DNA of 64,000 bases from Aquibaculum sediminis (lineage in GTDB: Bacteria > Pseudomonadota > Alphaproteobacteria > Kiloniellales > DSM-21159). This document shows positions 17,396-26,073 of this stretch, piece after piece (the stretch's first letter is position 1; every line of letters begins with the position of its first letter). Made by a program: the position numbers and the translations under genes. The notes beneath the pieces are model-generated. The model searched no databases. It worked only from the letters and a program-made list of their open reading frames with translations, and was not told where the DNA came from. The DNA lies in assembly GCF_040712085.1 (NCBI RefSeq), contig NZ_JBFCVK010000010.1, forward strand, positions 62,001 through 126,000, written 5' to 3'.

Positions 17396-19951
17396 TCAGT
17401 AGAGGCCGCCGGAGCCGCTGCCGCTGTCGTCCATGCCGCCCACGGCCGGCGGGGCTGCGGCTGCGCTGCCCAAGGGTGCGCCGTCCAGCAAGCCGGGCCC
17501 GTCACCCGGGCCGGTGCCCTCCTTGAAGGCCTCCCAGATCACGCCACGGCCCGATCCGCTGGCGGGCTCGCCGGTGTCACGCACCACGCGCACGAGCCGT
17601 ACGCTGTCGGGCACGCGGAAGGGGGTGGCGGGCTCGTCTTCCAGGGCTGCCGTCATGAAGTCCCGGAAGATGGGCGCCGCCACGGCGCCGCCGGTCTGGC
17701 GCGGTCCGAGATAGGCCGGCTGGTCGAAGCCGATGTAGACGCCCACCGCAAGGTCGGGGGAGAAGCCGACGAACCAGGCGTCCTTGTGGTCGTTGGTGGT
17801 GCCCGTCTTGCCTGCGACGGGCTTGCCGACCGCGCGCACCGAAGTGGCGGTGCCGCGCTGGACCACGCCTTCCAGCATGGACACGATCTGGTAGGCCGAG
17901 GCGGAATCCACAATCTGCTCGCGGGTGTCGGTGAGGACGGGCGGCGGGCTGCCGTCGTAGTCGCCTTCCAGATTGCAGTCATCGCAACTGCGGCTTTCGT
18001 GGCGGTAGATCGTCTGGCCGTGACGGTCCTGCACCCGGTCGATCAGCGTCGGCATGATGCGCTTGCCGCCGTTGACCAGCATGGCATAGGCCGCGGTGAT
18101 CCGCAGCGCCGTGGTCTCTCCGGCGCCCAGCGCCAGAGACAGCACTGGCGGCGGGTTGTCGAGCAGGTTGAAGCGCTCCGATATGTCCACGACCTTGTCC
18201 ATGCCCACGTTCTGGGCCAGGCGCACGGTCATCAGGTTGCGCGAAAGCTCGACGCCGACGCGCAGCGGCGTCGGACCATAGTACTGGTTCGAATAGTTGG
18301 TCGGGCGCCACTGGCCCTGGCCGGGCCCCTGATTGATCACGAAAGGCGCATCGAGGATGATGCTCGACGGCGTGAAGCCATTCTCCAGCGCCGCCAGATA
18401 GACGAAGGGCTTGAAGGAGGAACCGGTCTGGCGGTTGGCCTGGGACGCGCGGTTGAACTCGCTGAGCTCGTAGGAGAAGCCGCCGCTCATGGCCAAGACC
18501 CGGCCGGTGTGGGGGTCGAGTGCAACCAGCGCCCCGTTGACCTCGGGGATCTGCCGCAGGATATAGCGCGGCGCCGGCGCGTCCTCCGCCGCCTCGCCGT
18601 TGTCCGCTTCGCCTGCTTCGGTTTCGCCGCTTTCGGTTTCACCCGCCTCGTCGTCTTCGGACTCCCCGTCGTCTGAGGCTTCGGCGTCCGCTTCCTCGCT
18701 TTCCAGGCGTTCCACCAGAATCACATCGCCGAGCGCGAGCACATCGGAGGGGTGGCTGGGCTCGTTGCCGACCCGGCGGTCCTCGAGCTGTGGCCGGGCC
18801 CAGCGCAGTTCCTCCATGGGAATACGCCCGCGGCTGCCGTCGGCCAGCCCGATGGGAACCTCCTCGGCGATCTCGTCGTCGAGCACGATGGCCAAGTCCC
18901 AGCCTTCGGCGCCTTCCGGGCGATCCACCCGGCGCAGCGGGATGAGCCAGCCTTCATCACCGATTTCGATGTTCTGCAGCGGCCCGCGCCAGCCGAAGCG
19001 CCGGTCGTAGGCCAGGACTCCGTTACGCAGCGCGTCGTCGGCGTAGTGTTGGAGCTCCGGCACCAGTGAGGTGCGCACGGACAGCCCGCCCTCGTAGAGG
19101 GCATCGGAGCCGAACTGACGCATGATCTCGCGGCGTACGTCTTCGGTGAAGTAGTCGGCGCGCGCCACCTCGGCTTCGGTGCGGCTGCGGGTTTCCAGCG
19201 ACTGCTCCATGGCCGCGCGCGCTTCGTCCGGCGTGATGAAGCCGTCGTCGCGCATGCGGCCCAGGACCCAGTTGCGTCGGATGATGGCTTGCTCGGTGCG
19301 CCGCGTGGGGTGGTAGTTGTTGGGCGCCTTGGGCAGCGCCGCGAGGTAGGCCGCTTCGGCAAGGGTGAGATTGTCGAGCGATTTGTTGAAGTAGAGCAGC
19401 GCGGCTGCGGCCACGCCGTAGGCCCCGCCACCCAGATAGATCTCGTTCAGATAGAGCTCGAGAATCTGGTCCTTGTTCAGCGTCTGCTCGATACGGAACG
19501 CCAGCAAAGCCTCGCGAACCTTGCGCTCCAGGCTGACCTCGTTGGTCAGCAGGAAGTTCTTCGCCACCTGCTGGGTGATGGTCGAGGCGCCTTCCGGCCG
19601 GCGGTTCTGACCCAACTGAGAGAGGTTGGTCAGCGCCGCACGCGCAACGGAGCGGAAGTCGATGCCGGGGTGGCTGTAGAAGTTCTGGTCTTCCGCCGAG
19701 ATGAAGGCGTTGCGCACGCGCAGGGGAATCGTCTCGATGGGCACGAAGACACGCTGCTGCACCGCGAACTCGGACAGCACCCGCCCGTCGCCTGCGTGAA
19801 CACGCGTGGTGGTCGACGGCTGGTACTCTGCCAAATGGCTGTAGTCGGGGAGGTCGGCGCTGAAGTGCTGGAAGAGGTAGAATCCCACACCGGCGACGAC
19901 GACAAGTCCGGCCGCGCCGAGTGTCACGATCCAGGACAGCAAGCGCATCAT
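17396..19951 (-). CDS. mrcA: Class A penicillin-binding protein (PBP1A type)
   Basis: 851 residues. N-terminal membrane anchor (about 5-30). The glycosyltransferase domain (GT51) has the catalytic glutamate in SAEDQNFYSHPG near residue 85 and the RRPEGASTITQQVAKN motif. The transpeptidase domain has SSFK near 508 (SxxK), SRN and KTGTT near 712. A very acidic low-complexity insert of about 48 residues (about 413-460) lies in the linker domain. It builds and cross-links peptidoglycan in the periplasm. Confidence 0.94.
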   Translation of the reverse strand: MMRLLSWIVTLGAAGLVVVAGVGFYLFQHFSADLPDYSHLAEYQPSTTTRVHAGDGRVLSEFAVQQRVFVPIETIPLRVRNAFISAEDQNFYSHPGIDFRSVARAALTNLSQLGQNRRPEGASTITQQVAKNFLLTNEVSLERKVREALLAFRIEQTLNKDQILELYLNEIYLGGGAYGVAAAALLYFNKSLDNLTLAEAAYLAALPKAPNNYHPTRRTEQAIIRRNWVLGRMRDDGFITPDEARAAMEQSLETRSRTEAEVARADYFTEDVRREIMRQFGSDALYEGGLSVRTSLVPELQHYADDALRNGVLAYDRRFGWRGPLQNIEIGDEGWLIPLRRVDRPEGAEGWDLAIVLDDEIAEEVPIGLADGSRGRIPMEELRWARPQLEDRRVGNEPSHPSDVLALGDVILVERLESEEADAEASDDGESEDDEAGETESGETEAGEADNGEAAEDAPAPRYILRQIPEVNGALVALDPHTGRVLAMSGGFSYELSEFNRASQANRQTGSSFKPFVYLAALENGFTPSSIILDAPFVINQGPGQGQWRPTNYSNQYYGPTPLRVGVELSRNLMTVRLAQNVGMDKVVDISERFNLLDNPPPVLSLALGAGETTALRITAAYAMLVNGGKRIMPTLIDRVQDRHGQTIYRHESRSCDDCNLEGDYDGSPPPVLTDTREQIVDSASAYQIVSMLEGVVQRGTATSVRAVGKPVAGKTGTTNDHKDAWFVGFSPDLAVGVYIGFDQPAYLGPRQTGGAVAAPIFRDFMTAALEDEPATPFRVPDSVRLVRVVRDTGEPASGSGRGVIWEAFKEGTGPGDGPGLLDGAPLGSAAAAPPAVGGMDDSGSGSGGLY

Positions 19952-20340
19952 TCTCGAACAACCTCGATCAGGGGAGCCGCGGGCTCCCGGAACAGTTCAT
20001 GGTTCTGATGGTGGAATATGGCACAAGCCCGGCAACTGGTAGCCCCTGACGTGTCCATCCTGCGACTTTTTGCAGTCGATCCGTGGCAGGGCACCCCGGA
20101 AGCCGTGCTGCGGCGGTGCCTGATCCTGCTGTGGCTGGAGTCCTGCAGAGGGGTGCCTTCCATAACTTGGGCCCGATAAACCCAGGCAAATGTATAATCG
20201 CTTCCACCCCTTGCGGCAATGTCGGCCGTGTTTCGCGCCGTCGGGTGCGGGTTTTGCCGCAGGCGGGGTTTTCTGGACCGGGTTGGGGCGGCATAGTAGC
20301 GCCGCGTCGGCGGAGGCGCGCGGGAGGAGGGTGATGAGAG
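19952..20340. promoter_or_regulatory. 389-base divergent intergenic region with TATAAT box
   Basis: The region separates the minus-strand PBP gene from the plus-strand secreted protein gene. A perfect TATAAT on the plus strand is at 20193-20198, but the -35 region is weak (TTGGGC at 20167-20172, 20-base spacing). GGGAGGAGG at 20322-20330 serves as ribosome-binding site for the next gene. No RNA gene or open frame of interest was seen in the rest. Confidence 0.4.
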
Positions 20341-20823
20341 ATGCCAGTTAAGGGACTTGTTGCGGCCCTGTTGCTCGGGGGCGGTCTGTGGCTGCCGGCC
20401 GGCCAGGCGCTGGCCCAGGACGGGGAGTCGAGCGAGGGCGCCGAGGGTGGGCGCCTCGCGGCCGAGATTGCTGCCTGCCGTATGGTTCGGGATTCGACCG
20501 AGCGCTTGCGCTGCTACGACGCCGCGGCGGGCCTTGCGGACGAGGAATCGGTGGTCGAGGAAGGCGTCGTGATGCAGCTCGCCGGCGAGGACGATTTCGA
20601 CAGCGACACCTTCGTCTCCGAGACGCCCTGGCATCTGCGCTGGAACAGCCGCGGCTCGATTTTCACCGTCGAGCTGCAGGACATTACGGGAGAGCTGGTC
20701 GCCATCATCGGCAACCAGATCGGCGCCGGCGAGGACCGCTCCGAGGTGCAGCCGCCCGGCGAGTACCAGGTGGCGGTGCGGGCCATCGGGTCCTGGCAGA
20801 TCTGGGTCATGGAGGAAGATTGA
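20341..20823 (+). CDS. Secreted/periplasmic protein of unknown function
   Basis: 160 residues. A signal peptide is evident: basic start MPVKG, hydrophobic core LVAALLLGGGLWL and a probable AxA cleavage near AQALAQ (about residue 26). The mature part starts acidic and contains CRMVRDSTERLRCYD, a motif seen in periplasmic proteins including VasI-like T6SS-associated proteins; the two cysteines could pair. No T6SS genes are nearby, so no function is assigned. hspQ follows 27 bases later. Confidence 0.6.
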   Translation: MPVKGLVAALLLGGGLWLPAGQALAQDGESSEGAEGGRLAAEIAACRMVRDSTERLRCYDAAAGLADEESVVEEGVVMQLAGEDDFDSDTFVSETPWHLRWNSRGSIFTVELQDITGELVAIIGNQIGAGEDRSEVQPPGEYQVAVRAIGSWQIWVMEED

Positions 20824-20850
20824 GGTGATGGTGGACCGGAGCCAGGGGCG

Positions 20851-21180
20851 ATGACCATGCGCACGGCCAAGTTCGCGATCGGCCAGATCGTGCGCCACCG
20901 CCTCTATCCCTTCCGCGGTGTGATCTTCGACGTCGACCCCGTCTTCGCCAACACCGAGGAATGGTGGCAGTCGATTCCGGAGGACGTGCGCCCGTCCAAG
21001 GACCAGCCCTTCTATCATCTCTACGCCGAGAACGAGGAGACCGCCTACGTGGCCTACGTCTCGGAACAGAATCTGGTCCCCGACGACAGCGGCCGACCCA
21101 TCTCCCATCCCGATGTGCCCCGCCACTTCGAGGGGCCGGCCGACGGGCGCTATCAACTGCGCAATCCTGCCAACCACTGA
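20851..21180 (+). CDS. hspQ: Heat shock protein HspQ (hemimethylated-DNA-binding/YccV family)
   Basis: 109 residues from ATG 20851 (a start at 20857 is also possible). Characteristic segments KFAIGQIVRHRLYPFRGVIFDVDP and QPFYHLYAEN define the HspQ family, which in E. coli acts as a specificity factor enhancing Lon and modulating DnaA. Length is normal. Possibly co-transcribed with the preceding secreted-protein gene. Confidence 0.9.
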   Translation: MTMRTAKFAIGQIVRHRLYPFRGVIFDVDPVFANTEEWWQSIPEDVRPSKDQPFYHLYAENEETAYVAYVSEQNLVPDDSGRPISHPDVPRHFEGPADGRYQLRNPANH

Positions 21181-21273
21181 GTCGGACTCACTGAGCCAGC
21201 CCATTGCGCCAACGCGAGGCAGGGCAGGGGACAAGAGGCCCGGGATGAGTCCCGGAGTCTCCGACCCGTGGGG

Positions 21274-21579
21274 TCAGCCCTTGGCGCGCGGCTCCTTCAG
21301 CTCGACCTCGACGAAGGCCACCGGTGCATCGCCTTCGTTGATCACGTTGTGCGAAGTGCCGGCGTCGCGGTTGTACGCGCCGCCCACGGTCAGCTCCGCC
21401 TCGTTGCGCTTGCCCTGGTCGTCCACCAGTACCAGGCGCCCGGGCACCACCGGCACCACCACGTAGTCGTATTCATGCACATGGTGACCGGTCTCGCTGT
21501 TGGGCGGGAAGTCCCAGCGTGTGACGCGCACGCGGTCGTTCTCCAGCAGTTCGGTCGGTTGGGCAGGGGCGAGGGCCAT
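21274..21579 (-). CDS. Single-domain cupin protein
   Basis: 101 residues from ATG 21579, preceded by AAAAGGA. The cupin fold shows GHHVHEYDYVVVP (first metal-binding motif, HxHx4-type) and GTSHNVINEGD (second-motif histidine). Proteins of this size and pattern include BauB-like proteins implicated in beta-alanine or acrylate metabolism; that assignment is uncertain. It is divergently transcribed from bioM. Confidence 0.7.
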   Translation of the reverse strand: MALAPAQPTELLENDRVRVTRWDFPPNSETGHHVHEYDYVVVPVVPGRLVLVDDQGKRNEAELTVGGAYNRDAGTSHNVINEGDAPVAFVEVELKEPRAKG

Positions 21580-21695
21580 GGTCGTATTCCTTTTCGTGTC
21601 TTGGGTGCGCGCAGGATGCTGCGTCGGCGCATCTTCCGGCACCGGCCGCGCTTTGCAATGGTCACGTTGACAGCCCCGATGCCAGAGCGCAAAGC

Positions 21696-22382
21696 ATGCC
21701 CGCCATGCGCATTGAGTTCAGCAACGTCGAGGTAACGAAGGAGGGGCACAGCCTGCTGCGCGCCCTCGATTTGGTCCTGGAGGAGCGGCGGCTGGCGGTG
21801 ATCGGCGCCAACGGCTCGGGCAAGACCACCTTCGCCCGCCTGCTCAACGCTCTGGTGCTGCCGAGCGGCGGCAGCCTGCGTGTCGGGGGGCTGGACACGC
21901 GCCGCGCGGCGCGGGAGGTGCGCCAGCGCGTCGGTATGGTCTTCCAGTTTCCTGAGGCCCAGATCATCCAGCCCATCGTCGTCGAGGACGTGGCCTTCGG
22001 CTTGGAACTGCGCGGTGTTGCCAGTGGTGAGGCGCGGCGGCGCGCTCTGGCGCTCCTGGAGCAGCTGGGGCTCGAGGCCCTGGCCGAGCGGCCGGCGCAC
22101 AGCCTCAGCGGCGGTGAGCGGCAGCTGGTCGCGCTGGCGGCGGTGCTGATCACCGAGCCGGAGCTGATCGTCTTCGACGAGCCCACCAACCAGCTCGACC
22201 TGGCCAACCGCAACGCGCTGCGCGCACGCCTGGCGGCGCTGGAGGCGCAGGTGCTGGTGGTGACCCACGACCTCGACTTCGTCGCGGATTTCGACAGGGC
22301 GCTGCTGCTCGACGCCGGGCGGCTTGCCTTCGACGGGCCGCCGCAGGCAGCGGCAACGCGCTACGTCGCCGCGGTCGGCTGA
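21696..22382 (+). CDS. bioM: Biotin ECF transporter, ATPase BioM
   Basis: 228-residue ABC ATPase of the energy-coupling-factor type. Walker A GANGSGKTT, the Q-loop in MVFQFPEAQIIQ, signature LSGGE, Walker B LIVFDEPTNQLD and the switch histidine in VTHDLD are intact. The FQFPEAQ variant of the Q-loop is typical of ECF ATPases. Operon order bioM-bioN-bioY identifies the substrate. Confidence 0.92.
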   Translation: MPAMRIEFSNVEVTKEGHSLLRALDLVLEERRLAVIGANGSGKTTFARLLNALVLPSGGSLRVGGLDTRRAAREVRQRVGMVFQFPEAQIIQPIVVEDVAFGLELRGVASGEARRRALALLEQLGLEALAERPAHSLSGGERQLVALAAVLITEPELIVFDEPTNQLDLANRNALRARLAALEAQVLVVTHDLDFVADFDRALLLDAGRLAFDGPPQAAATRYVAAVG

Positions 22383-22401
22383 GCGGCGGAGTGAGCGACA
22401 G

Positions 22402-23046
22402 GTGATCTCTCTCTATCGGCCCGGCCGCACGCCGCTGCATCGCCTGCCGGCTGGGGCCAAGCTGCTGGGGCTTTTCGCGCTGGGCATCGGGCTGTTCCTG
22501 ACTCGCGACGGCCTGCTGCTCGGCGTGGCAGCGCTGGCGGCGCTGGCGCTGCTGCTGTCGCTGCGGGTGCCGGCCGGGCTGCTGCTGCGTCAGCTTGGGG
22601 TGACCTTGGCGCTGCTGGCCTTTCTGGTGGCGGCCAACGCGTGGCTGGTCACGCCGGAGGAGGGGCTGGTGGTGGGCCTGCGCCTGCTGACCCTGGTGAC
22701 GGCGGCCACCGCGGTGACCTACGCCACGCGCCCCGGCGCGCTGATCGCCGCCTTCCAGGGCGCGCTCTCGCCCCTCGGGCCCTGGGGACGACGCCTGGCC
22801 TTTCATCTCGGCCTGGCGCTGGCCCTGGTCTTGCGTTTCACCCCCGAGGTGCTTTATCGCATCCGCGAACTGCGCGAGGCCATGGCGGCGCGCGGCATCG
22901 CCGGGCGGCCGCTGCGCCTCGTGGTGCCGCTCGCGGTGCGGCTGCTGCGCTCCGCCGATGAGGTGGGGCTGGCGCTGGAGGCGCGGGGCTATCCCCCCGC
23001 CGAGGTGCCGCCGCCACCGGAACAGAGACAACAGGATCCTCCATGA
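22402..23046 (+). CDS. bioN: Biotin ECF transporter, transmembrane subunit BioN
   Basis: 214 residues from GTG 22402; the frame is open further upstream but that would overlap bioM. Several membrane helices and the two ECF coupling motifs of the T component are visible near the C-terminus (YRIRELREAMAARG and LRSADEVGLALEARGY, both with the A-R-G pattern that docks on the ATPase). It overlaps bioY by four bases. Confidence 0.9.
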   Translation: MISLYRPGRTPLHRLPAGAKLLGLFALGIGLFLTRDGLLLGVAALAALALLLSLRVPAGLLLRQLGVTLALLAFLVAANAWLVTPEEGLVVGLRLLTLVTAATAVTYATRPGALIAAFQGALSPLGPWGRRLAFHLGLALALVLRFTPEVLYRIRELREAMAARGIAGRPLRLVVPLAVRLLRSADEVGLALEARGYPPAEVPPPPEQRQQDPP

Positions 23047-23594
23047 ACCCCCGTGATCTGGTCGCCGTCCCACTTTTTGCCGCGCTGATCGTGGCGCTGG
23101 GTGTCATGCCGCCCATCCCGCTCGGTTTTCTGCCGGTGCCGATCACGCTGCAGACCCTGGGCGTGATGCTGGCTGGCGCCATGCTGGGGCCCTGGCGCGG
23201 TGCGCTGGCACCGGCGCTGGTGGTGCTGCTGGTGATTCTCGGCCTGCCGGTGCTCTCGGGCGGGCGCGGCGGCCTGGGCGTGCTGGCGGGGCCGACGGCG
23301 GGTTTCCTGATCGGCTGGATCCCCGGTGCCCTGGTGACCGGTCTGCTGGCCCGGCCGGTGCTGCGGCGCGGCGGGCAGGACTGGCGGGTCCTGCTGGGCC
23401 TGCTGCTGGCCTGCGTGCTGGGCGGCATCGCAGTGATCTACGCGCTGGGCATCGCCTGGCTGGCGCTGGTGGGCGGCGTCGGGTTTGGCGCGGCGGCGCT
23501 GGGCTCGCTCGCCTTCCTGCCCGGCGACCTGGTCAAGGCGGTGATCGCCGCCGGCGCCACCCGCGCCGTGCAGCGGGTCTATCCCCTGCAGTGA
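23043..23594 (+). CDS. bioY: Biotin transporter substrate-binding subunit BioY
   Basis: 183 residues, six hydrophobic segments. The BioY hallmarks LGFLPVPITLQTLGVMLAG and GPTAGFLIGWIPGA are present. It is the S component that binds biotin and, with BioMN, forms an ATP-driven importer. No alphaproteobacterial BioR-type operator (TTATCTATAA) was found in front of the operon. Confidence 0.93.
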   Translation: MNPRDLVAVPLFAALIVALGVMPPIPLGFLPVPITLQTLGVMLAGAMLGPWRGALAPALVVLLVILGLPVLSGGRGGLGVLAGPTAGFLIGWIPGALVTGLLARPVLRRGGQDWRVLLGLLLACVLGGIAVIYALGIAWLALVGGVGFGAAALGSLAFLPGDLVKAVIAAGATRAVQRVYPLQ

Positions 23595-23610
23595 CCCCGG
23601 GCAATAAGCC

Positions 23611-24942
23611 TCAGTCGCCTTCCTGGAAGCGCAGCGGGCGGCCGCGTGGCGGGCCCTGCAGCTCGTCCTCGCGCATCACGATCTCGCCGCGGATCACCGT
23701 CATCACCGGCCAGCCGGTCACCTGCATGCCCTCGAAGGGCGACCAGCCGCATTTGGAGGCCAGCCAGGAAGCGGTGATGTCCCGCTTTGCGTCCAGGTCG
23801 ACGATGGTGATGTCGGCGTCGTAGCCGAGCGCCAGCCGGCCCTTGCCCACCAGACCGAAGACGCGCTGCGGCCCGTGGGCGGTGAGGTCGACCAGCCGCT
23901 CCAGGGTGAGGCGCCCGGCGGCCACATGGTCCAGCATCAGCGGCAGCAGGGTCTGCACCCCCGGCATGCCCGAAGGCGTGCGGGGATACTGGCCCTGCTT
24001 CTCCGCCAGGGTGTGCGGCGCATGGTCGGAGCCCAGGACGTCGAAGAGACCCTGGCGCACCCCTTCCCAGAGCGCGGCGCGGTGGCGGGCCTCGCGGATC
24101 GGCGGGTTCATCTGCGCCAGGGTGCCCAGACGCTCATAACAGTCCGGCGCCTCCAGGGTCAGGTGCTGCGGCGTCACCTCGCAGGTGGCAACCTCGCGGG
24201 CATCGGCCAGCAGCGGCAGCTCCTCGGCCGTGGTGACGTGCAGCACGTGCACCCGACGCCGCGCCTCCCGCGCCAGGCGCAGCAGGCGTTCGGTGGCCAG
24301 GCGCGCCGTCTCGGCATCGCGCCAGTGCGGATGCTGCTCCGGCCCGGCGTCCTCCTGGATCAGCGCCAGGCGTTCGCGCAGCCGCGTCTCGTCCTCGGCG
24401 TGGACCGAGACCCGGCGCCGGCCGCGGCGCAGCACCTCGGCCAGCAGCATCTCGTCGTCCACCAGCAGGCTGCCGGTCGACGACCCCATGAAGACCTTGA
24501 TGCCGGCGCAGCCGGGCAGGCGCTCCAGCGTGGCCAACTCCTCCAGGTTTTCCGCCGCCGCGCCGATGTAGAAGGCATGGTCGACCCAGGCCCGCTCGCG
24601 CGCGCGCTCGAACTTGGCTGCGAGGTCCGCGGCGGTCAGGGTCGAGGGGTTGGTGTTGGGCATCTCGAAGAGCGCCGTCACCCCGCCCAGCGCGGCGGCC
24701 CGGGTGCCGCTTTCCAGGTCCTCCTTGTGCTCCAGTCCCGGCTCGCGGAAGTGCACCTGGCTGTCGACCACGCCGGGCAGCAGGGTCAGCCCGCGGCAGT
24801 TGATGCTCTCCGCCGCCTGCGCGCCCTCAAGGTCGCCGATGGTGGCGATGCGGCCGTCGCGCAGTCCCAGGTCGGCCGCCTCGCGCCCGTTGGGGGTCAT
24901 CAGCGTGCCGCCGCGCAGCAGCAAATCGTAAGGCTGGCTCAT
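23611..24942 (-). CDS. pyrC: Dihydroorotase (PyrC, amidohydrolase)
   Basis: 443 residues. Amidohydrolase fold with metal ligands in GVVDSQVHFREPGLEHKED (HxH-type motif), the lysine in CAGIKVFMGSS, later histidines in VHVLHVTTAEE and the aspartate in LGSDHAPHT. It cyclises carbamoyl aspartate in pyrimidine synthesis, or is a closely related cyclic amidohydrolase. It is isolated from other pyr genes, so an allantoinase-like or hydantoinase-like role is not fully excluded. Confidence 0.85.
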   Translation of the reverse strand: MSQPYDLLLRGGTLMTPNGREAADLGLRDGRIATIGDLEGAQAAESINCRGLTLLPGVVDSQVHFREPGLEHKEDLESGTRAAALGGVTALFEMPNTNPSTLTAADLAAKFERARERAWVDHAFYIGAAAENLEELATLERLPGCAGIKVFMGSSTGSLLVDDEMLLAEVLRRGRRRVSVHAEDETRLRERLALIQEDAGPEQHPHWRDAETARLATERLLRLAREARRRVHVLHVTTAEELPLLADAREVATCEVTPQHLTLEAPDCYERLGTLAQMNPPIREARHRAALWEGVRQGLFDVLGSDHAPHTLAEKQGQYPRTPSGMPGVQTLLPLMLDHVAAGRLTLERLVDLTAHGPQRVFGLVGKGRLALGYDADITIVDLDAKRDITASWLASKCGWSPFEGMQVTGWPVMTVIRGEIVMREDELQGPPRGRPLRFQEGD

Positions 24943-25104
24943 CTCTTCCCTCCGCTTGCGGTTTCGCTTCTTCTATGCGCTCCCAGAGGTGCTGCGTCGA
25001 GAGGGTGCCATGCCGTGGCTTGCAGGCGGCGACATGATCGCCCACCTTCTGGGGCGCCGGCACACCTGCCCATCGCGCCCCTCAGCCCCCGAGGAGTTTC
25101 CGCC

Positions 25105-26001
25105 ATGACCGCCCACTACTGCCTTGCCCCCGACCGCGGCGTCCTGCGCGTCGCCGGGCCCGACGCCCGCAGCTTCCTCCAGGGCATCGTGACCAACGAT
25201 GTGGAGCAGGCCGGCGCGCAGCGGGCCATCTGGTCCGCTTTCCTGACGCCCCAGGGCAAGTACCTGCACGACTTCTTCCTGATCGAGCAGGGGGACGCGC
25301 TGCTGCTGGAGATGGCGGCGGAGCGGCGCGAGGACCTGGCCCGGCGCCTCAAGCCCTACAAGCTGCGCACCAAGGTGGAGATCGTGCCGGCCGACGACGA
25401 CTGGGTGGTGGCGCTGCTCTGGGGCGAAGCGGTGCCGGCGCGCCTGGGGCTGCCGGCGGAAGCCGGCGCGGCCGGACCGCTGGGCGCGGGCCTCGCCTTC
25501 ATCGACCCGCGGCTGCCGGAAGCCGGCGCCCGGGCGCTGCTGCCCGCGGGCGAGGCGGAAGCAATTCTGGAGGCGGCCGGCTTCCAGGAGGCGCCGCGTG
25601 CTGACTGGGACGAGCAGCGCATCGCGCTCGGCCTGCCCGACGGCGCGCGCGACATGGAAGTGGAGAAGGCGATCCTGCTGGAGAACGGCTTCGACGAGCT
25701 GGGCGGGGTCGACTGGCGCAAGGGTTGCTTCCTGGGCCAGGAGCTGACCGCGCGCACCAAGTACCGCGGCCTGGTGAAAAAGCGCCTGCTGCCGCTGCGC
25801 TTCGACGGCCCGGCCCCCGAATCCGGCGCCACGGTCACGCGAGAGGGCAAAACCGTGGGCGACATCCACAGCGTTGGCCGACACCACGCCCTCGCCCTGC
25901 TGCGCCTGGAAGCCTTCGACGGCCCGCTTCAGAGCGGCGACACGGCGCTTACCCCGGCACGCCCCCCCTGGCTGCGCCTGCAGGCCGAGGAGAAGGCCTA
26001 G
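25105..26001 (+). CDS. ygfZ: Folate-dependent Fe-S cluster protein YgfZ/CAF17
   Basis: 298 residues from ATG 25105 with GAGGAG upstream; the frame is open much further left across pyrC's antisense but only this start has a ribosome-binding site and homology. The family signature WRKGCFLGQELTARTKYRG (about 212-230), with the essential cysteine, is present. YgfZ binds tetrahydrofolate and supports assembly or repair of certain Fe-S enzymes, with a GcvT-like fold. Confidence 0.93.
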   Translation: MTAHYCLAPDRGVLRVAGPDARSFLQGIVTNDVEQAGAQRAIWSAFLTPQGKYLHDFFLIEQGDALLLEMAAERREDLARRLKPYKLRTKVEIVPADDDWVVALLWGEAVPARLGLPAEAGAAGPLGAGLAFIDPRLPEAGARALLPAGEAEAILEAAGFQEAPRADWDEQRIALGLPDGARDMEVEKAILLENGFDELGGVDWRKGCFLGQELTARTKYRGLVKKRLLPLRFDGPAPESGATVTREGKTVGDIHSVGRHHALALLRLEAFDGPLQSGDTALTPARPPWLRLQAEEKA

Positions 26002-26019
26002 CGGCGGGCGGGGGCGGCC

Positions 26020-26071
26020 CTCTCCGCAATTGCGCAGGAGAGCCCCTCTCCGCAATTGCGCAGGAGAGCCC
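26020..26071. repeat. Two perfect tandem copies of a 26-bp palindromic unit
   Basis: Two identical 26-base units (26020-26045, 26046-26071). Each contains CTCTCC and GGAGAG as inverted repeats around a GCAATTGC palindrome. They fill the gap between the convergent ygfZ and the dual ABC ATPase gene, so they could act as a bidirectional terminator-like structure or be a small mobile palindrome. Confidence 0.75.
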
Positions 26072-26073
26072 CC

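Noticed and set aside
23875..25104. Possible long N-terminal extension of ygfZ
   Set aside because: It runs antisense to dihydroorotase; the ribosome-binding site and homology begin at 25105.
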